A stretch of DNA of 15,663 nt from NCBI GenBank assembly GCA_964385995.1, contig CAYLRF010000038.1, forward strand, positions 1-15,663, read 5' to 3'. Both the position numbers and the translations under genes were made by a program. The notes beneath the pieces are model-generated. The model saw only the letters and a list, made by a program, of their open reading frames with translations, was not told where the DNA came from and searched no databases. Source of the stretch: CAYLRF01 sp964385995. Its GTDB lineage: Bacteria; Bacillota; Clostridia; Lachnospirales; Lachnospiraceae. This document shows, piece by piece, positions 1-8,322 of this stretch (within the stretch, counting starts at the first letter, position 1; the number at the start of each line of letters is the position of its first letter).

Positions 1-1904
1 CTCATGGCCGGGCAGCCGGGTTTTAGGCAGCGTCCGCAGGATCTGCACTTATCCTTAAGCACGGTATACGCGCTCTTTTGCCGCTTATCAAGCAGGGCGC
101 ACGGAGCCGCCGCTATGATGACGGATAGCTCATCGGCGGCCGTCTCCTCTCTTACGGTATCTTCCAAAAGCTTTATGTCAAACGCCGGCACCCTCTTTAC
201 GCGCTTAACGCCCACAGCCTTAATAAGAGCCACAAGGTCGATGGCGTAGGTCGCGTCACCCTGCAAAGTCTTACCCGTCGCGGCGTGATCCTGATGACCT
301 GTCATGCCCGTGGTGGAATTGTCGAGTATTATGACGGTGCCCGTGGCCTTATTGTAGACCATGTTTATGAGCGAGTTTATCCCGGTATGCAGGAAGGTGG
401 AGTCTCCTATCACCGCCACCCAGTCCTTCACATAATCGCTTCCGCGCGCTTTCTCCATCCCGTGAAGGCTTGATATGCTCGCGCCCATGCATATCGTGGT
501 ATCCACGACGCTAAGCGGAGCCACAGCGCCCAGCGTATAGCAGCCGATATCCCCGGCGGCGTGTTTTTTCAGCTTGCCCAGCACATAATACACGCTCCGA
601 TGAGGGCAGCCCGGGCAAAGTACCGGAGGCCTCGCGGGAATCCGGGCGGTATCCTCATCTTCGCCCGGACCGTCCGCCCCCGACGATTTCCCCGCTTCCG
701 ATTCTCCCGCCGAAACGCCCGGCTTCGATAATCCCTCGGCCGAATCTTCCGCTCCCGTAGATTCGCCGTGTGAACTGCCCGCTCCCGACGAGTTCGGCGC
801 CGCTGATTCTCCCGCCGAACCATCGGGTTTCGATAATCCCCCGGCCGAATCTTCCGCTCCCGTAGATTCGCCGTATGAGTTTCCCGCCCCCGACGATTTC
901 TCCTCCGCTTCGGGATCCGCTCCTAAGGCTCTTCGTATCATATTCGCGCTATACTCGCCCTGACGCGTAAAGATTTCCTTGCCCGTGACGGCGATTCCCC
1001 ATGATCTTATCTGCTCCTCGATCACGGGCTCCAGCTCCTCGACGACGTACAGCTTTTCGACTTTCGAGGCGAATTCGGTTATGAGTTTGCGCGGCAGCGG
1101 ATTTACCATGCCGAGCTTTAGAACCGACGCTTCCGGCAGCGCTTCCTTCACATATTGATAAGGGATACCGCTTGTGATGACGCCGATTTTCGTATCGTTC
1201 ATCTCCGCCTTATTTATTGAAAGGGTGTCCGCCGCGTCCGCCAAGCGCGCATTTGCCTCTTCTATGCTCACGTGGCGCGTTTTCGCGAAAGCGGGCATCA
1301 TGACATTTTTTTGAATATTTTTTACATAGGGGCGATCGGGCACATCCTCCCGTTTCCCGAGCGTCACAAGGCTTTGAGAATGGGCAAGTCTCGTCGTGGT
1401 ACGGAAAATAACGGGCCTGTCGAAGCGCTCGCTTATCTCAAACGCCGTCTTTACGAATTCCTTGGCTTCCATGCTGTCTGACGGCTCGATAACGGGCACG
1501 AGCGCGGCTCTGGCTATCATCCTCGTGTCCTGCTCATTTTGCGAGCTGTAAATGCCGGGATCATCCGCGACGACGATCACGAGCCCGGCGTTTACTCCCA
1601 TATACGAAACCGTGTAAAGCGGATCGGAGGCCACGTTCAACCCCACGTGTTTCATGCACGCCATGGACCTTACTCCCGAGAGCGAGGCTCCTATGGCCAC
1701 TTCCACGGCGACTTTTTCGTTCGGCGACCATTCCGCGTAAATGTCATCGCGATAGCGCACCAGATTCTCGCTGATCTCGGTACTCGGCGTGCCGGGATAG
1801 GCGGCCGATACCTTTACACCCGCCTCGTAAGCCCCGCGGGCTATGGCCTCGTTTCCGAGCAGCAGCACTTTTTCTCCCGCCGACTCGTCATATTTTTCAG
1901 ACAT
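1..1904 (-). CDS. iorA: Indolepyruvate:ferredoxin oxidoreductase alpha subunit, C-terminus cut by window edge
   Basis: Large subunit of the cytoplasmic enzyme that, with IorB, oxidatively decarboxylates aryl-pyruvates to aryl-acyl-CoA, using thiamine diphosphate and reducing ferredoxin. I read one open frame of 634 codons with no frameshift. Residues 36-44 hold the family N-terminal motif YPGTPSTEI. The TPP-binding domain starts at CPGCPHR (430-436), followed by GDSTF (500-504) and a downstream LDNSTTGMTG. The first ferredoxin-type cluster, C620-C623-C626-C631, is present just before the edge; the second cluster is outside. The ATG at 1904 has a purine-rich ribosome site (AAGAGG) six bases upstream. 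polC ends 83 bp upstream. Odd feature: residues about 328-425, between the transketolase-like domains and the TPP domain, are a Ser/Gly/Glu/Ala-rich repeat. Homologues I recall have a short linker here. Identity is firm; substrate range is inferred from family. Confidence 0.93.
   Translation of the reverse strand, partial: MSEKYDESAGEKVLLLGNEAIARGAYEAGVKVSAAYPGTPSTEISENLVRYRDDIYAEWSPNEKVAVEVAIGASLSGVRSMACMKHVGLNVASDPLYTVSYMGVNAGLVIVVADDPGIYSSQNEQDTRMIARAALVPVIEPSDSMEAKEFVKTAFEISERFDRPVIFRTTTRLAHSQSLVTLGKREDVPDRPYVKNIQKNVMMPAFAKTRHVSIEEANARLADAADTLSINKAEMNDTKIGVITSGIPYQYVKEALPEASVLKLGMVNPLPRKLITEFASKVEKLYVVEELEPVIEEQIRSWGIAVTGKEIFTRQGEYSANMIRRALGADPEAEEKSSGAGNSYGESTGAEDSAGGLSKPDGSAGESAAPNSSGAGSSHGESTGAEDSAEGLSKPGVSAGESEAGKSSGADGPGEDEDTARIPARPPVLCPGCPHRSVYYVLGKLKKHAAGDIGCYTLGAVAPLSVVDTTICMGASISSLHGMEKARGSDYVKDWVAVIGDSTFLHTGINSLINMVYNKATGTVIILDNSTTGMTGHQDHAATGKTLQGDATYAIDLVALIKAVGVKRVKRVPAFDIKLLEDTVREETAADELSVIIAAAPCALLDKRQKSAYTVLKDKCRSCGRCLKPGCPAM
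671..896 (-). repeat. 105-bp tandem repeat (nested 15-bp units) coding an iorA linker insert
   Basis: Two full units, 792-896 and 687-791, each 105 bp, plus the beginning of a third from 686. The two units encode 35 residues each, of which 27 are identical; by my count 17 of 105 bases differ. Each unit splits into seven pentapeptides related to SAGES (for example SAGGL, SKPDG, SAGES, SHGES, TGAED), so the array is a degenerate 15-bp minisatellite with a higher-order 105-bp duplication. All periods are multiples of three, so the iorA frame is kept. The encoded segment is acidic and has almost no hydrophobic residues, consistent with a disordered linker. Confidence 0.92.
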
Positions 1905-1910
1905 ATTTAC

Positions 1911-1922
1911 CTCTTTTCCGAC
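1911..1922 (-). promoter_or_regulatory. Ribosome-binding region of iorA (shared GTCGGAAAAGAG motif)
   Basis: Read on the minus strand, GTCGGAAAAGAG ends six bases before the iorA ATG. The same 12 bases precede ispG (7576-7587), and 11 of 12 precede the aminotransferase gene (10857-10868), again six bases from the start in the latter. The AAAGAG core is a plausible Shine-Dalgarno sequence. Confidence 0.6.
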
Positions 1923-1987
1923 TTCGCGTGGGGCGCTGATCTTCTGAAAATAACGCGACCGGCCCGTCCTCCGGCAAGATATACGCC

Positions 1988-4900
1988 TTAAAACAGCGTC
2001 ATCTGATTCGTCTCGGCGAGCTTTCCGAATACTCCCAGTGACTCCAGCTGCTCTATGACCGTCTTACTTACCTTCGTTCTCTGCCTGAAGTCCTCTTTTG
2101 ATAAGAAAGGCCCCTTCTTCGCTTCCGTCTCTATGGCCTCCGCCGCCTTCTCCCCGAGTCCGTCGATGGCCGAAAACGGCGGCAAAAGCTTCCCGTCCTC
2201 TATGAGGAATCTGTCCGCGCGGGATTTGTAGAGATCGATCGGTAAAAAGCCGAACCCTCTCGCGTACATTTCCTGCACCAGCTTCATGTCCCGGAGCGCC
2301 GCCTGCTCCTTATCCGAGAGCGCGTCGCCTTTTTTTTCGTAAACCGCCATGTAATACTCCAGCCTTTCTCTTCCGAAGCACATGATTTCATATGAAAATG
2401 CCTTGGCGCGTATGCCGAAATGCGCCGCGTAGTAGGCGAGCGGATAATAAACCTTGCAGTACGCGATTCGAAAGGCCATCATCACATACGCGGCGGCGTG
2501 CGCCTTCGGGAACATGTATCCTATTTTCTCGCAGGAAGAAACATACCATTCGGGCACACCGTGGGAGAGCATCTGTTTCTTCCATTCCTCCCAGTCGGCA
2601 CATTCACCCTTCGCGACCTTGCCGCGCCTTACCGCCTCCATTATATTAAATGAAAGCTCACTGTCCATGCCCTTATTTATCAGGTAGGTCATGATGTCAT
2701 CGCGGGTGCATATCGCGGTCGCGATGGTCGCCTTCCCCTCGCTTATCACGGTCTGAGCGTTGTTCAGCCATACATCCTCGCCGTGGGAAAGGCCCGATAT
2801 GCGTATGAGATCCGAAAATGTCTTCGGCTTCGTCTCCACCACCATACCGATGACAAACTCCGTACCGAATTCCGGTATCCCCAGACACCCCACCGGGCAC
2901 CCTCCTATATCTTCCGGCTTTATGCCGAGGGCTTCGGTGCCCGCGAAAAGGCTCATGACTTTTTCGTCGTCCATCCTGATGTCCGTAGCCTTAAATTCCC
3001 TTCCGGTAAGCTGCGTGATGTATTCCTCGAGCATTTTTATCATCGTCGGATCATCGTGGCCCAATATGTCAAGCTTTAGAAGGTTATGATCTATGGAATG
3101 ATAATCAAAATGCGTGGTGACGACACTCGTACTTTGATCGTTCGCGGGGTGCTGAAGCGGCGTAAATGTATTGATGTCCTCCCCGACGGGAAGCACCACT
3201 ATGCCTCCGGGGTGCTGACCCGTGCTCTTTTTCACACCCGAGCAGAGCTTCTTTAGGCGCTCGATCTCGCACTTTCTCTTTGTCTCACCCCGGGTCTGGA
3301 AATAATTTTTCACGTATCCGTACGCTATCTTATCCTTTAGGCCGCTTATGGTGCCCGCGCGAAAAGTCTGCCCCTCCCCGAAAATGACCTCGGTATATTT
3401 GTGGGCGACGCTCTGATAATCCCCGGAGAAATTCAGGTCGATATCAGGCTCCTTATTGCCCTTAAAGCCCAGGAAAGTCTCGAAAGGTATGTCAAAGCCG
3501 TCCTTTGTAAGCTCACCGCCGCAGACGGGGCACGTCTTATCCGGCATGTCCCAGCCGCAGCCCCCGGCGTATTTTTTGACCTCCGACGAGTCGAAATCGC
3601 TGTAATGACAGTGTTTGCAGTAATAATGCGGCGGGAGCGGATTTACCTCTGTGATTCCCGCCATCGTGGCGACAAAAGACGAGCCGACCGAGCCTCTTGA
3701 TCCCACGAGATATCCGTCCTTTAGCGATTTTGACACCAGCTTTTGCGCGCTTATGTACATGACGGCGAAGCCGTTTGATATGATGGACGTAAGCTCCCTC
3801 TCGAGGCGTTTCGTGACCGGCTCCGGAAGATTTTCCCCGTACATACCGTGGGCCTTCTCGTAGCATATCCTGCGAAGGTCGGTGTCGGAATCGGGGATCA
3901 CCGGCGGACATCTGTCGGGTCTTACGGGCGATATCTTCTCTATCATGTCGGCGATCTTATTCGGAGAGGTCACCACCACTTCATACGCCTTTTCCTCGCC
4001 CAGATACGAGAACTCCTCCAGCATTTCGTCGGTGGTGTGAAGGTAGAGGGGAGGCTGATTTTCCGCGCCCGAATAACCCTTCCCCGCCATGATGATACTG
4101 CGCCCTATCGCGTCCTCGGGGTTTGTGAAATGCACGTCTCCCGTCGCGACCACCGGGATCCCGAGCTTTTCCCCGAGCCTTACTATCCTGCGGTTATTTT
4201 CCTTTAAATCCTCTACGCAGGTGACGCTCCCGCATTTTTCGTCATCGATAAGAAAAGCGTTGTTCGCGACGGGCTGTATCTCGAGATAATCGTAAAACTT
4301 CGCTGTCCGGGTGATTACCTCGTCTCTTTCGCCCTCCTCTATGGCTCTGTAAAGCTCTCCCGCCTCGCAGGCGCTCCCCACGATAAGACCTTCCCTAAGG
4401 CGCGTAAGCTCGGACTTGGGGATCCTGGGTCTTCTGGAATAATATGTAAGGTGAGACAGAGATATCAGCCTGTAAAGATTTACGCGTCCGATTTCGTTTT
4501 TCGCGAGAATCACGGCGTGAAACGTGGGCATTTTCTTTACGGCGTCCTTTGACTCATGCCCCATCTTATTAAGATCCTTTAGGGTAAATATACCCTTGTC
4601 TGCGAGTATTCGCGTAAATTTTACGAATATCTCCGCGGCGGCCATGGCGTCGTCGACCGCCCGATGGTGCCTGTCAAGGGAAACGCCGAGGTGTTTCGCG
4701 ACGTTATCGAGTTTAAATTTGGAAATATTCGGCATGAGGACCCGCGCCATAGCCACGGTATCCGCGTAAACCCCGTCGAAAGAAAGCCCCAGCTCGGATG
4801 ATTTCTGCTTTATAAAACCCACGTCAAAAGACGCGTTATGCGCCACCAGGACACTTCCCTTCGCGAACTTTAAAAATTCGGGCAATATTTCCCCGACAGA

Positions 4901-6394
4901 CGGGGCGTCCGCCAGCATGTCATCCGTGATACCCGTAAGCTTCGTGGTATTAAATCCGAGTTTCATGCCGGGATTTACAAAACTCGCGAAAGTCTCCCCG
5001 ATTTTCCCGTCTTTTACCTTCACGGCGCCTATCTCTATGATTCGATCCTTTACCGGACTTAATCCCGTCGTCTCTATGTCAAATACCGTGAACGTATCGC
5101 TCAGTTTTTCGTTCCCGGCGCCCGGCGCGATATCCGTAAGATCATCCACCAGATAGGCTTCCACACCGTATATCACCTTAAAAGGATCGTCCGCGTCCAG
5201 CTTTTCCACGAAATGGTTCGCGTCCTGAAACGCCTGCACGACGCCGTGATCGGTGATCGCGATGGCCTTATGTCCCCAGTCGTGGGCGCGTTTTACGAGA
5301 TCCGCGACATCGCTTACCGCGTCCATCTCGCTCATCTTCGTATGACAGTGAAGCTCGATCCTCTTCTTTTCGGCCGTATCCCTGCGCGTATCCGTAAAAT
5401 CCGGAATTCTCTTTATGCCCGTCACGGATACTATGTCCGGATCCCCGTCATAAGAATCGAACTTAACTATGCCTTTTACCCTTAGGAAGGCGCCCTCTTT
5501 TATCTCTTCCGTCATCTGCCTGACGCGATCCGCCGGCAAAAAGAGCTTCACGCTTATGCTGTCCGTAAAATCCGTGACGGCAAAGTTTAAAATCACTCTC
5601 CCGTTCGCGATCTCGTGCTTACTTACGGCTATGACCTTGCCGTGAAAGACGATCTCGCCCATATCGCCCTTTACCTGAGAAAGGGGGATGTCCTCTCCCT
5701 CAAAAGCGCGTCCGTATATCAGATCCGGATCTTTTGACCTGACTTTTCTCGGGCTCTGATATCCGCCCTTGGGCGTCTTTTCCTCCTCGCCTTTCTTTTC
5801 GCGTCTTGTCTCGTTTTCCTCCACTATCTCATTTATCTTTTCCTGAAGCAGCCGCTCGCTCTCATCCGAAAGCCGCTCCCCGGCGCCGTCCTTATACTCT
5901 ATCCTGACATTGAGAGGCTTATGAAAGCGCTCGCGAAATATCTGCTCCAGAAGCGTCCTTATCTCCTTCTGTCTCGCTCCCGCCACGAAAGGATCGCCGA
6001 ATCTTACCGTAAGTGAATCGCCTTCAACTCTCCTTTCGGCTCCCGCGAAAAGCCGCGCGTTTACCGTGCTTTCATGCTTTAGCTCAAGGAGAATGCTGTC
6101 ATAATAGTCATTTATAAGTTCCCCCGTGCCGTAAGAGTCGCCGAGTATGTATGACTCTATGATTTTTACCTCCACCGGCCGGATATTATGAGCGCCCCGC
6201 GAGATATATTCCTTTAAGGCCGCCTCCGCCTCGTATACGTCCGCTTTTTCTATAAGCGAGCGGCTTTCTATATATACGTGAAGATAATCCCGCCCGGCGT
6301 TTGTCGCGACTTTTTTGACATCCGCCCGCGAAAACGCTTTTAAGGCGCGACCTTTAAGTTTTAATTCCGGGAAAACATCGAAAAATCCGTTCAT
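1988..6394 (-). CDS. polC: DNA polymerase III alpha subunit, Gram-positive PolC type
   Basis: Essential replicative polymerase with built-in 3'-5' proofreading, 1468 residues, close to the usual PolC length of about 1440. Order: N-terminal domain (1-210); OB fold (about 235-330); PHP domain starting at ELHCHTKMSEMDA (347-359) and resuming near VVATGDVHF (748-756); a DEDDh exonuclease inserted at about 433-600 with D439/E441, D524, and H577/D582; the polymerase core with GSRGSVGSS (898-906), a zinc site (C926, C929, C955, C958), and catalytic aspartates D984, D986 and D1109 in PDIDLN and LKLDILGHDD. A helix-hairpin-helix region lies near 1410-1455. The protein ends in QMTLF, a beta-clamp binding peptide. 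The ATG at 6394 follows ACTGAGG. The gene is 98 bp downstream of ispG. I see no missing catalytic residue. Confidence 0.98.
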   Translation of the reverse strand: MNGFFDVFPELKLKGRALKAFSRADVKKVATNAGRDYLHVYIESRSLIEKADVYEAEAALKEYISRGAHNIRPVEVKIIESYILGDSYGTGELINDYYDSILLELKHESTVNARLFAGAERRVEGDSLTVRFGDPFVAGARQKEIRTLLEQIFRERFHKPLNVRIEYKDGAGERLSDESERLLQEKINEIVEENETRREKKGEEEKTPKGGYQSPRKVRSKDPDLIYGRAFEGEDIPLSQVKGDMGEIVFHGKVIAVSKHEIANGRVILNFAVTDFTDSISVKLFLPADRVRQMTEEIKEGAFLRVKGIVKFDSYDGDPDIVSVTGIKRIPDFTDTRRDTAEKKRIELHCHTKMSEMDAVSDVADLVKRAHDWGHKAIAITDHGVVQAFQDANHFVEKLDADDPFKVIYGVEAYLVDDLTDIAPGAGNEKLSDTFTVFDIETTGLSPVKDRIIEIGAVKVKDGKIGETFASFVNPGMKLGFNTTKLTGITDDMLADAPSVGEILPEFLKFAKGSVLVAHNASFDVGFIKQKSSELGLSFDGVYADTVAMARVLMPNISKFKLDNVAKHLGVSLDRHHRAVDDAMAAAEIFVKFTRILADKGIFTLKDLNKMGHESKDAVKKMPTFHAVILAKNEIGRVNLYRLISLSHLTYYSRRPRIPKSELTRLREGLIVGSACEAGELYRAIEEGERDEVITRTAKFYDYLEIQPVANNAFLIDDEKCGSVTCVEDLKENNRRIVRLGEKLGIPVVATGDVHFTNPEDAIGRSIIMAGKGYSGAENQPPLYLHTTDEMLEEFSYLGEEKAYEVVVTSPNKIADMIEKISPVRPDRCPPVIPDSDTDLRRICYEKAHGMYGENLPEPVTKRLERELTSIISNGFAVMYISAQKLVSKSLKDGYLVGSRGSVGSSFVATMAGITEVNPLPPHYYCKHCHYSDFDSSEVKKYAGGCGWDMPDKTCPVCGGELTKDGFDIPFETFLGFKGNKEPDIDLNFSGDYQSVAHKYTEVIFGEGQTFRAGTISGLKDKIAYGYVKNYFQTRGETKRKCEIERLKKLCSGVKKSTGQHPGGIVVLPVGEDINTFTPLQHPANDQSTSVVTTHFDYHSIDHNLLKLDILGHDDPTMIKMLEEYITQLTGREFKATDIRMDDEKVMSLFAGTEALGIKPEDIGGCPVGCLGIPEFGTEFVIGMVVETKPKTFSDLIRISGLSHGEDVWLNNAQTVISEGKATIATAICTRDDIMTYLINKGMDSELSFNIMEAVRRGKVAKGECADWEEWKKQMLSHGVPEWYVSSCEKIGYMFPKAHAAAYVMMAFRIAYCKVYYPLAYYAAHFGIRAKAFSYEIMCFGRERLEYYMAVYEKKGDALSDKEQAALRDMKLVQEMYARGFGFLPIDLYKSRADRFLIEDGKLLPPFSAIDGLGEKAAEAIETEAKKGPFLSKEDFRQRTKVSKTVIEQLESLGVFGKLAETNQMTLF

Positions 6395-6492
6395 GCCTGC
6401 CTCAGTTTATGACACGATATCAGGGTGAAATCCCTTTGCGGGCTGCCCGAAGGTGTTAAATCGTCACATTAAATCTAAATCTCTGAACTGCC

Positions 6493-7575
6493 TTACCCGA
6501 CCGTCTCTCCCACCTCGCGGCACAGACTGTCAAGCTCACTTTTCAGGGCGTCAAGGAGTTCTTCTTCCCTGACTTTCCTTACTATCTGTCCTTTTCTGAA
6601 AATAAGTCCCTCTTTGTCGCCGCCCGCGATGCCTATGTCGGCTTCCCCGGCCTCTCCCGGACCGTTGACAGCGCAGCCCATCACGGCCACTTTTATATCC
6701 GCGCGGATATCTCGGACCATTTCCTCGACCCGCGCGGCGAGTCCCGGAAGGTCTATCTTCGTCCGTCCGCAGGTGGGGCAGGAGATGACCTCGGCCCCTC
6801 CCCTCCGGAGATTTAAGGCTTTTAAGAGGATCTTCGCGGAACGCACTTCATTTACCGGGTCACCCGTAAGCGATACCCGAACCGTGTCTCCGATCCCCTC
6901 ATAGAGCATGATCCCGAGTCCCGCCGCCGACTTTATATTGCCCGAAAGAAGTCCCCCCGCCTCTGTGATCCCTATGTGAAGGGGATAATCGCAGGCTCCG
7001 GATACGATCTCGTGAGCCCGTACGCACGTGAGCACGTCGGAGGATTTGATACTTACGACCAGATTATCATATCCCATGTCCTCTATCTGCCTTGCCTGAC
7101 ATAAGGCGCTCTCGGCGAGAGCCTCCGCCGTCACACCGCCGTATTTGGTAAGCGAAGACTTTTCCAGAGAGCCGCCGTTTACTCCGACCCGTATCGGGAC
7201 GCCTCTTTCCTTCGCCGCGTCTACCACAGCCTTTACGCGGGACTTATCGCCGATATTTCCGGGATTTATCCTTATCTTATCGGCGCCGTTTGCGATGGCG
7301 GCCACCGCGAGACGATAGTCGAAATGTATGTCCGCGACAAGCGGTATGTGTATCCTTTTTTTTATGTCTCTTATGGCGCGGGCGGCCTCATCTGTCGGCA
7401 CCGCCACGCGCACGATGTCGCAGCCCTCGGACTCAAGCGCCAGTATCTGCGAGACAGTGGCGTCTACGTCTTCTGTCGCGGTATTTGTCATCGACTGAAT
7501 GAGTATGGGAAGTCCCCCGCCTATCGTGACGCCGCCTATTTTTACTTTCCTCGTGATTTTTCTTTTCACGGCCAT
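6493..7575 (-). CDS. ispG: 4-hydroxy-3-methylbut-2-enyl diphosphate synthase (IspG/GcpE)
   Basis: Converts methylerythritol cyclodiphosphate to HMBPP in the MEP isoprenoid pathway, using a [4Fe-4S] cluster. The 360-residue length is that of the short bacterial form. The N-terminal TIM-barrel segment has QSMTNT (27-32) and IRINPGNIG (101-109). The cluster ligands are visible as SCPTCG (C266, C269) and MGCAVNGPGEA (C301, with E308). The outer start is the ATG at 7575, but a GTG two codons later (7569) sits six bases from the purine-rich motif seen before iorA, so translation may begin there. The 197 bp upstream, before the COG2426 gene, hold no gene I can support. In many Clostridia ispG follows dxr and rseP; neither is here. 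Confidence 0.97.
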   Translation of the reverse strand: MAVKRKITRKVKIGGVTIGGGLPILIQSMTNTATEDVDATVSQILALESEGCDIVRVAVPTDEAARAIRDIKKRIHIPLVADIHFDYRLAVAAIANGADKIRINPGNIGDKSRVKAVVDAAKERGVPIRVGVNGGSLEKSSLTKYGGVTAEALAESALCQARQIEDMGYDNLVVSIKSSDVLTCVRAHEIVSGACDYPLHIGITEAGGLLSGNIKSAAGLGIMLYEGIGDTVRVSLTGDPVNEVRSAKILLKALNLRRGGAEVISCPTCGRTKIDLPGLAARVEEMVRDIRADIKVAVMGCAVNGPGEAGEADIGIAGGDKEGLIFRKGQIVRKVREEELLDALKSELDSLCREVGETVG

Positions 7576-7772
7576 CTCTTTTCCGACGTGTTCTCACGCC
7601 AAGTCCGGTCTCATGTAAAATCAGCACTCTTCGTTAATTCAATGCCCTTTTAAGGTCGAAGCACATCCTCTGGGATGTCTGGGCAGAGGGTCCGAAAATC
7701 CCGTTATCTCCCCCGCCCACGCGATCGCGGACACATACCCGGGATATCGTCCCCTCCGATGATACGGCAAGT

Positions 7773-8255
7773 CTACCCCGTGATGAAATGAAAGACTCCC
7801 GTGCTCATAAGCGCCATGATGACGCCGGCTATCAAGACGCCCAGCATACATGCTGTCACCGTCGTCTTGAAATCCAGATCGAGGATCGACGCCGCGAGCG
7901 TCCCCGTCCACGCGCCCGTTCCCGGAAGCGGTATCCCCACAAAGAGCATAAGCGCGACAAAGATCCCCGTTTTCCCGGCTTTCTTCGTCAGCTTCTGTCC
8001 GCCCTTTTCTCCCTTTTCAAGGCAAAAACTGAAGAATCTTCCGATGAATTTTTTATTCTTTCCCCATTCCAATATCCTTCTCGCGAAAAGATAGATGAAC
8101 GGAACCGGGACCATGTTTCCGATGACGCATATGATGAGCGCCTGGAAAAACGTTAGTCCCATGCCGATTCCTATGGGAACTCCGCCTCTTAACTCAATCA
8201 GCGGAACCATGGAAACAAGAAAGCAAACGATATACTTCCTGAATGTCTTAAGCAT
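7773..8255 (-). CDS. COG2426-family small membrane protein (putative small multidrug export protein)
   Basis: Integral membrane protein of 160 residues that resembles the COG2426 / Sm_multidrug_ex family. That name is a prediction; the substrate is not established. Family-like motifs are PLIELRGGVPIG (18-29), in or next to a membrane hairpin, and GIPLPGTGAWTG (107-118), a near mirror of it, with hydrophobic stretches at about 8-20, 34-60, 97-110 and 134-155. A basic and charged loop lies at about 60-95. The ATG at 8255 is well supported by GGAGG seven bases upstream. It lies 67 bp downstream of hisC and 197 bp upstream of ispG, without an obvious functional link to either. Confidence 0.85.
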   Translation of the reverse strand: MLKTFRKYIVCFLVSMVPLIELRGGVPIGIGMGLTFFQALIICVIGNMVPVPFIYLFARRILEWGKNKKFIGRFFSFCLEKGEKGGQKLTKKAGKTGIFVALMLFVGIPLPGTGAWTGTLAASILDLDFKTTVTACMLGVLIAGVIMALMSTGVFHFITG

Positions 8256-8322
8256 GTATAACCTCCGTGCTGCCTGTCATTTGTCCTGATTCGTTCAGTT
8301 GCATGTATGCGCGTCAAGGCTT

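Noticed and set aside
569..823. 84-codon minus-strand open frame rich in Arg
   Set aside because: It lies in another frame of the iorA repeat region; its apparent pattern comes from the repeat.
1539..1991. 150-codon plus-strand open frame
   Set aside because: Antisense to the N-terminal half of iorA, which has continuous, recognisable coding content; no ribosome site or family resemblance.
3537..3911. 124-codon minus-strand open frame within polC
   Set aside because: Alternate frame of polC across its polymerase core, where the polC frame carries conserved motifs.
6395..6492. Promoter or terminator between ispG and polC
   Set aside because: Short GC hairpin possible (CGGGCAGCCCG) but no T-run, and no convincing promoter boxes.
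7634..7666. Ten-codon frame MCFDLKRALN as a leader peptide before ispG
   Set aside because: No properly spaced ribosome site, no run of regulatory codons and no attenuator hairpin after it.
7667..7689. Hairpin CCTCTG/CAGAGG between the COG2426 gene and ispG as a terminator
   Set aside because: Only six base pairs with an 11-nt loop and no following T-run on either strand.
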